Below, piece by piece: positions 1-6,069 of a DNA stretch of 9,535 nucleotides (its first letter is position 1; the number at the start of each line of letters is the position of its first letter). The notes beneath the pieces are model-generated. The model saw only the letters and a program-made list of their open reading frames with translations. It made no database searches and had not been told where the DNA came from. The DNA is from Cytophagales bacterium (GTDB lineage: Bacteria > Bacteroidota > Bacteroidia > Cytophagales > Cyclobacteriaceae), in NCBI GenBank assembly GCA_003541895.1, contig DPLR01000211.1:1-9535 (forward strand). Direction: 5' to 3'. The position numbers were made by a program, and so were the translations under genes.

Positions 1-690
1 GGTAACAAGAGCAGACAAGTAAAGAAAGAACTGCATCTCTTGCCGTACCTGCGAAGCCATCTTCGTTCGGATAAACGGAAGACCCGCGTAGTGCAATTTT
101 ATATTGGTGAATTTCTCAAAGGCGCTTCCCGCTTCAACCAATTGTTGCATCAACTCTACACGTTTGGCTGAATTCATAAATTCCTTTTGTATGGAAATCA
201 ACATGAGCGTTGCGCCATTTTTTTCGCTCACCAATTGACCCATATAAAATTTTTGCTTGCGCAATTCGCCCATCAAACTATCCAGTTCCTGTTGACTGGT
301 CATTGCTTTTGGAAACAGAGGCTCAAGTTTAAATTTTTTATGAGCGGTATCTTTACGAATAATTTTTACCTCAGGTAAACTCAACACATTGTTAACGCCT
401 GTGATGTTTTTAACGATCTTGTTCAAATCACGAAAGCGATTGAATTTATCGAGCGTGTAGATGGTACTATCAAGCACACCAATGCCAATGATATTGGCAT
501 CTTCGCCAAATTGTTTTTTGAATTCCTGAAGAAAAACCTGATCTGGGTCATCGGCAGGAACAGTGCGTGCAAGATCATAACTCATCTCTACCTTCGATGC
601 AAAATAACCCATGACCACCGTGACCAACCCAATAAGAATAATGAGCGGCAGACGAAAGCGAATAATAAAACCTGAAATCTTATCCCACAT
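1..690 (-). CDS. RND superfamily (MMPL-type) exporter, N-terminal part; gene runs off the left edge
   Basis: Reading the complement from the ATG at 690-688 gives 230 uninterrupted codons to the window edge, so the 3' part is missing. Residues 14-31 form the first membrane helix. A periplasmic-type loop follows, with the acidic stretch ARTVPADDPDQVFLQEF (41-57) and FGED (61-64), which is typical of the predicted-exporter branch of the RND superfamily (COG1033/MMPL). Near the edge, YAGLPFIRTK (201-210) and then QEMQFFLYLSALVT (217-230) look like the conserved entry into the second helix. Full-length relatives have about 750-1000 residues, 12 helices and two such loops, and use proton-motive force to move lipids or hydrophobic compounds. 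The substrate here is unknown, and no membrane-fusion or outer-membrane partner lies in the window. A weak minus-strand box TAGTTTTA (715-708), one base off the Bacteroidota -7 consensus, lies 17 bp upstream of the start. The family call is firm; the transported compound is not inferable. Confidence 0.88.
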   Translation of the reverse strand, partial: MWDKISGFIIRFRLPLIILIGLVTVVMGYFASKVEMSYDLARTVPADDPDQVFLQEFKKQFGEDANIIGIGVLDSTIYTLDKFNRFRDLNKIVKNITGVNNVLSLPEVKIIRKDTAHKKFKLEPLFPKAMTSQQELDSLMGELRKQKFYMGQLVSEKNGATLMLISIQKEFMNSAKRVELMQQLVEAGSAFEKFTNIKLHYAGLPFIRTKMASQVRQEMQFFLYLSALVT

Positions 691-734
691 GGCGAAAAAT
701 TAATCGGTAAAACTACGAAAAATGTGGTTTGGTC

Positions 735-806
735 ATTCGACAATTTGATAATTCGGTGATTCGGCTACTGTCATCATAAAATAAGCACATCAACGAATTA
801 CCGAAT
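735..806. repeat. Intergenic element: four 8-bp direct repeats forming half of an inverted repeat
   Basis: Four consecutive 8-bp units occupy 735-766: ATTCGACA, ATTTGATA, ATTCGGTG and ATTCGGCT. The last two pair with 794-806 (CGAATTACCGAAT). The 13-bp arms 751-763 and 794-806 match at 12 of 13 positions, and the exception (758/799) is a G.U pair in plus-strand RNA. The 30-bp spacer has no evident gene. The element lies between the divergent exporter and acyl-CoA oxidase-like genes and ends 33 bp before the latter's start. It could be a small non-autonomous repeat, a regulator binding array or a 5' structural element. No function can be assigned from sequence. Confidence 0.7.
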
Positions 807-812
807 CAACCT

Positions 813-820
813 TATATTTG
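813..820 (+). promoter_or_regulatory. Promoter -7 box (TAnnTTTG type) for the acyl-CoA oxidase-like gene
   Basis: TATATTTG matches the Bacteroidota housekeeping-sigma -7 consensus TAnnTTTG exactly and ends 19 bp before the ATG at 840. Transcription would start around 825-828, leaving a short leader. No clear -33 TTTG is visible at the expected distance upstream, where the right arm of the inverted repeat begins, so the assignment is tentative. Confidence 0.4.
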
Positions 821-839
821 ATTACAAACCATTGCATTT

Positions 840-3137
840 ATGTTACAGTCAACGCAACTAAAATCAAATCCGTCTTTGTTTGTCTTTCTTCCTTTAATCT
901 ACACCGTTTGGTCAGATGCTGTTCTCACGCCAAGTGAAAGTGCCACGCTCGAAGGTTTGATCGAAAGTCAACCGTGGTTGTCGGCCGAAGAGAAAAAATT
1001 TTTACGCTCAAAAATTGATCCGTCATCGCCACCTTCAGCCGATGATTTGATGAACTGGAAAGAAGAAATAAAAAAAGCAGCCGAGCGCACAGATGGAAAA
1101 AGTTTGGTAGACATTGGGTTTCAGTTGGTGCGCACGCATGGATCGCTTTCAATTGAGTTGTTGAATGAGCGAACAGCTCTTTCAAACATTGAAGCAACGC
1201 TGGGTTTTATTAGTCACGAAGCGGCCTACAATTTTAAGTCCGGCAAACGCGAATCGATGACGCATCAGCTCTCAACGCAAAAGACGTTTGATGTTGAAGC
1301 CATGACAAAAATCCTCGATGGAAAAAACGCAAGCATCATCCATAAAGTGAAAACCATTTTAGATGATCCCGAATTTCGTTTCATCGATCCGGGCAACCTT
1401 GAAGTCTATCGCGCTAAAGTTTTGCAGTGGGCGCATATGCTGGCTGATCAAGGTTTCGGTGCTATTGCTTATCCGAAAGAATATGGAGGTCAAAACGATA
1501 TGGCCTCGTATTTCGCCATCATGGAAACGCTGAGTTATCACGACTTGAGTTTGGTGATAAAATTTGGGGTGCAGTTCGGGTTGTGGGGAATGAGCGTTTA
1601 TTTTCTGGGCACCGAGAAGCACCATAAAAAATACCTGCACGACATCGGCACGCTTGAGTTGCCCGGCTGCTTTGCCATGACGGAAACCAATCATGGATCG
1701 AATGTGAAAGGAATTGAAACCACAGCCACGTATCATCACGCAACGAAAACAATCACTGTAAACACTCCGCACACCAATGCACGCAAAGAATACATTGGCA
1801 ATTCTGCACTTCACGGACAAAAGGCAACTGTTTTTGCAAAGTTGATCGTAGAAGAAAAAGATTATGGAGTTTGTGCTGTTATTGTTCCGCTTCGTGATAA
1901 GAAAGGAAAAACGCTACCCGGCATTACAATTGAAGATTGCGGCAGAAAAATGGGTTTGAACGGAGTGGACAACGGAAAAATTGAATTTAAAAATGTTGAG
2001 GTGCCGCTCGAAAATTTACTCGATCGTTATACACAAGTTACACCTGACGGAAAATTTGCTAGCCCCATCGCGAGTGACAACCGCAGGTTTTTTACGATGC
2101 TCGGAACATTGGTTGGCGGAAGAATCGGAATTCCGCGCGCTGGACTGAGCGCATCAAAATCAGGATTGACCATTGCTATTAAGTATGGAGACCAGCGAAA
2201 ACAATTCGGACCCGAAGGCTCAGCTGAAGTTCCGATATTGAATTATCGAATGCATCAGCGCAGACTTATGCCGCTACTCGCCAATGCGTATGCACTTCAT
2301 TTTGCGTTGCAATATTTAACGAACCGATTTTTGCATCGCTCGGAAAAAGACATGCAAGAGATTGAAGCGCTCGCAGCCGGATTAAAATCATTTTCAACTT
2401 GGAACACAACCGCGACCTTGCAAGAATGCCGTGAGTGCTGTGGTGGTAAAGGCTATTTGTCTGAGAATAGAATTGATGCTTTAAAAAATGACACTGATAT
2501 CTTCACCACATTTGAAGGAGACAACACCGTGCTGATGCAGTTGGTTGCAAAAAGCAGATTGACCGAATTCAAACAAGAGTTTGCACACATGGGTTTGTTC
2601 GGCATAGTAAACTATGTTGCTGCTCAGGCTAAAACTTCCATCACTGAACTGAATCCCATCATCGTTAGAAACACAGACGAAGATCATCTGCTTGATCCAG
2701 AATTTCATTTGGATGCATTCAACTATCGTGAACGCGATATTCTTACCTCAGCAGCTAAACGACTAAAGCGACTTATTGATGATGGCATGGATTCGTTCGA
2801 TGCGTTTAATGTTTCACAACACCATTTGATACAAGTTGGCTTTGCTTACATCGAACGAATTGTGCTGGAGAAATTTATTGAGCAAGTGCAAAGTACAACC
2901 GACAAAAATTGTCAAACCGTTTTGAAAAAACTATGTGCGCTGTTTGCCCTTTCGCAAATCGATAAAAACAAAGGTTGGTATTTAGAGCAAGGTTACATGG
3001 AAGGGGTAAAAACAAAAGCGATCCGGAAACTAGTCAATCAATTGTGTTGGGATGTTCGGCAGGAAGCGATTCAGTTAGTCGATGCTTTCGCTATACCTGA
3101 TAGTTGTTTAGCTGCGCCAATAGCTATAGCAAATTAA
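840..3137 (+). CDS. Acyl-CoA dehydrogenase/oxidase family flavoprotein (ACOX-like, 765 aa)
   Basis: Predicted FAD enzyme that introduces the trans-2 double bond into acyl-CoA, the first step of fatty-acid beta-oxidation, in the cytoplasm. Segments in order: family-specific N-terminal helical region (1-180); ACAD N domain with YPKEYGGQND (211-220); middle beta domain with FAMTETNHGSN (278-288), the flavin/substrate-contacting signature seen in peroxisomal acyl-CoA oxidases; FAD contacts YGDQRKQFG (449-457) and CGGKGYL (534-540); then FTTFEGDNTVL (555-565), whose Glu559 aligns with the catalytic base of acyl-CoA oxidases. An extra C-terminal helical domain (about 590-765) makes it far longer than classical 380-residue ACADs and close to oxidase architecture. 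The hydrophobic N-terminus (LFVFLPLIYTVWSD) is probably a family feature rather than a signal peptide, because the protein is otherwise soluble. The ATG at 840 is the first start in the open frame and fits the promoter-like box. Whether oxygen or an electron-transfer flavoprotein accepts the electrons cannot be read from sequence. Its stop is 2 bp from the convergent lipoprotein gene's stop. Confidence 0.9.
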   Translation: MLQSTQLKSNPSLFVFLPLIYTVWSDAVLTPSESATLEGLIESQPWLSAEEKKFLRSKIDPSSPPSADDLMNWKEEIKKAAERTDGKSLVDIGFQLVRTHGSLSIELLNERTALSNIEATLGFISHEAAYNFKSGKRESMTHQLSTQKTFDVEAMTKILDGKNASIIHKVKTILDDPEFRFIDPGNLEVYRAKVLQWAHMLADQGFGAIAYPKEYGGQNDMASYFAIMETLSYHDLSLVIKFGVQFGLWGMSVYFLGTEKHHKKYLHDIGTLELPGCFAMTETNHGSNVKGIETTATYHHATKTITVNTPHTNARKEYIGNSALHGQKATVFAKLIVEEKDYGVCAVIVPLRDKKGKTLPGITIEDCGRKMGLNGVDNGKIEFKNVEVPLENLLDRYTQVTPDGKFASPIASDNRRFFTMLGTLVGGRIGIPRAGLSASKSGLTIAIKYGDQRKQFGPEGSAEVPILNYRMHQRRLMPLLANAYALHFALQYLTNRFLHRSEKDMQEIEALAAGLKSFSTWNTTATLQECRECCGGKGYLSENRIDALKNDTDIFTTFEGDNTVLMQLVAKSRLTEFKQEFAHMGLFGIVNYVAAQAKTSITELNPIIVRNTDEDHLLDPEFHLDAFNYRERDILTSAAKRLKRLIDDGMDSFDAFNVSQHHLIQVGFAYIERIVLEKFIEQVQSTTDKNCQTVLKKLCALFALSQIDKNKGWYLEQGYMEGVKTKAIRKLVNQLCWDVRQEAIQLVDAFAIPDSCLAAPIAIAN

Positions 3138-3139
3138 TT

Positions 3140-3535
3140 TTACTCAGGAGTAATTAATAGTTCAGCTTTATAATCACTTTGTTTTATTACAACATTAGTG
3201 TTTGGGTATGGGCTGAGGCTGACCAATTTTATTCGATACCCATACATAGTGATTTCGCTTTGAAGCATGGGGAACGTATTGAGCACAAACGTGAACCAAA
3301 ACTCTCCATCGAAAAAAGCAAATCTAACGGCTGCATTTCCTGCCGAAACGCATAGCGCGTTAGAAGGGCATCTTGAGTCCTCAAGAACAGAATCTAACTT
3401 GATTAGCAATCCAGGCTTGATGCTATAAATGACGCCTTGTGTCAATACAATGGTGTTGGGCGATCGAGGGATGCTATCGTAAACACACCCAGAAAGTATC
3501 AATGTGAAAATGATTGAGCAGAAAACCTTTTTCAT
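3140..3535 (-). CDS. Small predicted lipoprotein with a DSRCP-x4-C motif, unknown function
   Basis: A 131-residue protein with an N-terminal lipoprotein signal: MKK, a hydrophobic core (residues 4-14) and lipobox L14-S15-G16-C17, so mature protein starts at Cys17 and is membrane-anchored on the outer side of the cytoplasmic membrane. The mature part is mostly beta-strand-like. It contains DSRCPSNALC (53-62), followed by VSAGNAAVRF (63-72). From memory, small Bacteroidota lipoproteins with DSRCP...C(V/I)WAG form a recurrent uncharacterised family; here the usual Trp is Ser64. Cys56 and Cys62 could form a disulfide or bind a ligand. It starts 25 bp downstream of the AGMO-like hydroxylase stop on the same strand and is probably cotranscribed with it. 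There is no recognisable enzyme domain. It is a real gene (signal peptide, conserved-looking motif, operon spacing), but its function is unknown. Confidence 0.8.
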   Translation of the reverse strand: MKKVFCSIIFTLILSGCVYDSIPRSPNTIVLTQGVIYSIKPGLLIKLDSVLEDSRCPSNALCVSAGNAAVRFAFFDGEFWFTFVLNTFPMLQSEITMYGYRIKLVSLSPYPNTNVVIKQSDYKAELLITPE

Positions 3536-3560
3536 CTACTATTTTGACCATTGAACAATG

Positions 3561-4850
3561 TCAAAGGTTGGAAGCATGCGAAGAAACAGTTGATTTTTCA
3601 AATGAATTTGAATACCAAATGCTAACAACCGTGGAAATGATGAAGTAAAAAAGAAGTATAAGACTAGCAAATGAAATGGAAGAATCAACCCCAAACCACC
3701 CATTGTTTTTCCAAAGCAAATAAACCCCGAGAAGATTTTTTATTAACTCCCAAACAAAAGCAAATCGATTCTTATCGAGCAATTCGGTGTAGGCATAAAT
3801 CGAAAGAAAAACAATTGCACCATACCAGAAAATATTGGGAGAGCCAATTTTAGAAATGTTGCCAAAGAGATAACTCACCATCAACAACATTACTACCATC
3901 TGAATCCAACTCCAAACAACAATCCCAGAGGAAACTTTGGGATCGTATTTTTCAAAGTGATAAACGTCTTTGATTTTATAGACAGGATATTTTTCAACCA
4001 CATCAGCCGGGCGCCAGCCGAGGGGCATAAACCAGATGCGAAGTTTGTCGATGAAGTTGCTGGTGTGCCACGCATCTTTGATCAATAACCACAAATGCAA
4101 AAAATTTATTTTGATCGGGTTCCATGTTTGCACGGGGCGGGTAACACCATACACGGGTGGAACGCTAGGCATTTCTTCTTGATAAGTACCAAACCATTTA
4201 TCCCAGAAAATAAAAATCTGTCCGTAGTTCTTATCAAGGTATTCAGGGTTGATGGCGTGATGAACGCGGTGATGCGAGGGAGTCACAATAATTTTTTCTA
4301 AGAAACCCATTCTACCGATGTGCTGCGTGTGATACCAGAACTGTGCAAACAAATGCAACGGAGCAACAATGGCAATCACCTGCCCAGGCACACCAAACAA
4401 TGCCGCGGGAATGAGAAAGAGCGCAAAGATTTTTATAAACACCGAAACACTTTGCCGCAGCGCGCAAGCCAAATTAAATTCTTCACTACTGTGATGAATG
4501 ATATGGTTGTTCCAAAACAAATTATACTCATGCGAAATGCGATGCACCCAATAGCCGGCAAAGTCGAGTGCTATAAACGCGATGAGGTAAACTGCCCAAG
4601 TAGCTTGCACATGCACAACGGCTATTCTATTGACAAGCCATTCATACGAAATAACCGTGATGCCCAAACCCAACACATCTTTCGTTACATTCGTCACGCC
4701 TGAACTCAAACTTGAGATCATATCGTTTTGACGAACCGTATCATTGCCCTTTCGCCAGCCCCACCATTTTTCTATGAGTACGAGAATCAAAAAGGCCGGC
4801 ATGGCAATCAACAATATTTTTCCGTAGGCTTCCATAATCGGCTTTTTCAT
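3561..4850 (-). CDS. AGMO-like (TMEM195) membrane fatty-acid hydroxylase superfamily protein
   Basis: A 429-residue polytopic membrane protein of the fatty acid hydroxylase/sterol desaturase superfamily. The di-iron histidine clusters are intact: HRISH (103-107), HIIHH (116-120), H174 and H177, and HHRVHH (193-198). SSEEFNLACALRQS (121-134), then TPSHHRVHH (190-198), DKNYGQIFIFWDKWFGTY (206-223) and YGVTRPVQTWNPIKINF (234-250) correspond closely, as I recall them, to human alkylglycerol monooxygenase. That enzyme uses tetrahydrobiopterin and oxygen to cleave the ether bond of alkylglycerols. Helices at about 9-27, 55-72, 85-101 and 137-170 surround the core, and the C-terminal region (307-415) adds three or four more, as in AGMO but not in plain sterol desaturases. 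Length matches AGMO (445 aa). The first gene of a probable two-gene unit with the lipoprotein, it is transcribed away from the TMEM220-like gene. Substrate in a bacterium is unproven: ether lipid, sphingolipid or another lipid chain. No pterin gene is nearby. Starting at Met6 would be possible. Confidence 0.88.
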   Translation of the reverse strand: MKKPIMEAYGKILLIAMPAFLILVLIEKWWGWRKGNDTVRQNDMISSLSSGVTNVTKDVLGLGITVISYEWLVNRIAVVHVQATWAVYLIAFIALDFAGYWVHRISHEYNLFWNNHIIHHSSEEFNLACALRQSVSVFIKIFALFLIPAALFGVPGQVIAIVAPLHLFAQFWYHTQHIGRMGFLEKIIVTPSHHRVHHAINPEYLDKNYGQIFIFWDKWFGTYQEEMPSVPPVYGVTRPVQTWNPIKINFLHLWLLIKDAWHTSNFIDKLRIWFMPLGWRPADVVEKYPVYKIKDVYHFEKYDPKVSSGIVVWSWIQMVVMLLMVSYLFGNISKIGSPNIFWYGAIVFLSIYAYTELLDKNRFAFVWELIKNLLGVYLLWKNNGWFGVDSSISFASLILLFYFIISTVVSIWYSNSFEKSTVSSHASNL

Positions 4851-4866
4851 GCAAGTTAGGAAACCT

Positions 4867-4874
4867 TATTTTTG
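4867..4874 (+). promoter_or_regulatory. Promoter -7 box (TAnnTTTG type) for the TMEM220-YdcF pair
   Basis: TATTTTTG matches TAnnTTTG and lies within the 39-bp divergent intergenic region, ending 15 bp before the ATG at 4890. It also decides the start: an in-frame TTG at 4872 would place the first codon inside this box, so the ATG is preferred. A recognisable -33 element is missing; only a T-run inside the first codons of the divergent hydroxylase gene lies at the right distance. Confidence 0.4.
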
Positions 4875-4889
4875 TCTTCAACTAATACT

Positions 4890-5270
4890 ATGAAGATATT
4901 CAACTGGTTTTTTGCATTGGCCTTTCTTGGTTTTGCCTCACTGCAATACAATGATCCCGATCCATATGTTTGGATTCCAATCTATTTAGCGATGACTATC
5001 TTTTGCGTTGCCATTACATTACGCCCCATCAGTAAAACAATTTATCTGCTTTTAAGCTTCGTATATTTTGTTTACATGGCAATCTTAAGTCCCTCCGTAA
5101 TGAACTGGCTAAATTCTGATGACCGCTCGATGCTTTTTGATGAGTTTGCCAAAATGCAAAATATTTACATCGAAGAAACCCGCGAGTTTCTTGGCTTGGC
5201 GATTTGCCTTGCAGTCTTAGGAATCAATTTTTTTTTAGCAAAGCGCCAAACACCCCATCGCTCTAATTAA
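4890..5270 (+). CDS. TMEM220-family small membrane protein
   Basis: A 126-residue integral membrane protein with four predicted helices (about 4-20, 28-45, 49-67, 100-117). The signature SLQYNDPDPYVWIPIY (17-32) right after helix 1, and EETREFLGL (95-103) before helix 4, are the hallmarks of the TMEM220 family, found in many Bacteroidota and in vertebrates and functionally uncharacterised. I chose the ATG at 4890 over the in-frame TTG at 4872 because MKIFNWFFA is the family-like N-terminus and the TTG lies in a promoter-like box. The downstream YdcF-like gene begins 30 bp after its stop, suggesting an operon. A run of nine T residues (5228-5236) encodes part of NFFL near the C-terminus and is a potential slippage site. 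No catalytic role can be inferred. Confidence 0.85.
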   Translation: MKIFNWFFALAFLGFASLQYNDPDPYVWIPIYLAMTIFCVAITLRPISKTIYLLLSFVYFVYMAILSPSVMNWLNSDDRSMLFDEFAKMQNIYIEETREFLGLAICLAVLGINFFLAKRQTPHRSN

Positions 5271-5300
5271 ATCGGAATTAAAAGAACGAACATGATCTAA

Positions 5301-5987
5301 ATGAAGACTTTTAAGAAAATAGTAAAGTATGTCGTCTATTTTCATTTGTTTGTCATCGCTTGCGCTGTGCTTGGCCATTGTACATTTCAGCATTATGCCA
5401 ATACATCGTACGAAGCAGCAAAGAAAGTGGCTCCATTTGATGCCGTGATTGTGCCCGGTGTACCTTACGAAGACACCTCAACAAATATTATTTACAAAGC
5501 ACGCGTGCTGTGGGCGAAACACTTGTACGATTCAGGTTTTACAAAAAATATTATTTTTTCTGGCTCAGCTGTCTACACACCTTACATTGAAAGCAGGACT
5601 ATGAAATTATATGCTGTTGCGTTGGGTGTTCCTGAATCAAATGTTTTTACAGAAGAGAAAGCTGAACACAGCAGTGAAAATGTATACTACAGCTGGAAAC
5701 TTGCCCGGCAACTTGGATTCAAAAAAATTGCATTGGCTACAGATCCTTACCAAAGTGGAATGCTGAAGGGATTGATCAAAGATTACACACCGGGCGTGAT
5801 GTCACTACCGATTCAATTCGAAAAAATACAAGCGCGCGAAAAAATACTTCCGCGGATTGATCCATCTTCAGCCAAGGTAAGTCCGTTTGTTGCGTTGCCC
5901 AAGCGCGAAGGATTTTGGGAGCGCTTTCGCGGAACGATGGGCAAGCGTGTAAAGGCGGAAGCCAAGCTCGATGAAAATAAAAAATAA
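5301..5987 (+). CDS. Membrane-anchored YdcF/SanA/ElyC-like (DUF218) protein
   Basis: A 228-residue protein with a single N-terminal helix (8-27), likely placing the rest in the periplasm. The DUF218 fold is recognisable from DAVIVPGVPYED (47-58, the first strand and loop), KARVLWAKHLYDSGF (66-80), NIIFSGSAVYTPYIES (83-98), YAVALGVPESNVFTEEKAEHSSENV (104-128) and KKIALATDP (141-149). Family members (E. coli SanA, ElyC, YdcF) affect envelope permeability and peptidoglycan or lipid-carrier metabolism, but the reaction is not settled. The fourth motif, usually a strand followed by Ser/Thr-x-x-Tyr/Phe-His-x-x-Arg, reads ATDPYQSGML (146-155), lacking both His and Arg. The basic C-terminal tail (200-228) is probably disordered. 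It follows the TMEM220 gene by 30 bp without a Shine-Dalgarno sequence. It is probably an envelope-homeostasis protein, but activity is uncertain. Confidence 0.83.
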   Translation: MKTFKKIVKYVVYFHLFVIACAVLGHCTFQHYANTSYEAAKKVAPFDAVIVPGVPYEDTSTNIIYKARVLWAKHLYDSGFTKNIIFSGSAVYTPYIESRTMKLYAVALGVPESNVFTEEKAEHSSENVYYSWKLARQLGFKKIALATDPYQSGMLKGLIKDYTPGVMSLPIQFEKIQAREKILPRIDPSSAKVSPFVALPKREGFWERFRGTMGKRVKAEAKLDENKK

Positions 5988-6069
5988 GCCTACCTCTGAA
6001 AAATTGACAAATAGCATTTAACCGAGTCGATTTAAATTTCTATTTTTAAAAACTAGTCGGCTTTAATTG
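5988..6069. other. Intergenic region before the histidine kinase
   Basis: The 82 bp between the YdcF-like stop and the kinase ATG are AT-rich, with an A/T block at 6030-6052. I see no exact TAnnTTTG box, no Shine-Dalgarno sequence and no strong hairpin. A TTGACA at 6004-6009 has no matching -10 element. Whether the kinase has its own promoter or is read from the TMEM220-YdcF unit cannot be decided. Confidence 0.5.

Noticed and set aside
187..378. 63-codon plus-strand open frame near the left edge
   Set aside because: It lies opposite the RND exporter frame, which is open over all 230 codons and carries family motifs.
735..806. CRISPR array or tRNA
   Set aside because: The units are 8 bp, contiguous and degenerate with no spacers, and there is no cloverleaf or TTC loop signature.
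840..915. Signal peptide on the acyl-CoA oxidase-like protein
   Set aside because: The hydrophobic stretch lacks a basic n-region and a cleavage site, and the enzyme family is cytoplasmic.
1359..1820. 153-codon minus-strand open frame inside the acyl-CoA oxidase-like gene
   Set aside because: It is antisense to the conserved FAD domain, and its composition is that of a shadow frame (many Cys, His, Arg and Phe without a pattern).
4320..4703. 127-codon plus-strand open frame inside the AGMO-like gene
   Set aside because: It is antisense to an unambiguous gene with intact motifs, and its translation has no recognisable domain, signal or family pattern.
4872..4889. TTG start extending the TMEM220 protein by six residues
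   Set aside because: The TTG lies inside the TAnnTTTG promoter-like box, and the family-like N-terminus begins at the ATG at 4890.
6067..6069. TTG start one codon before the kinase ATG
   Set aside because: An ATG follows immediately, and nothing favours the rarer start.
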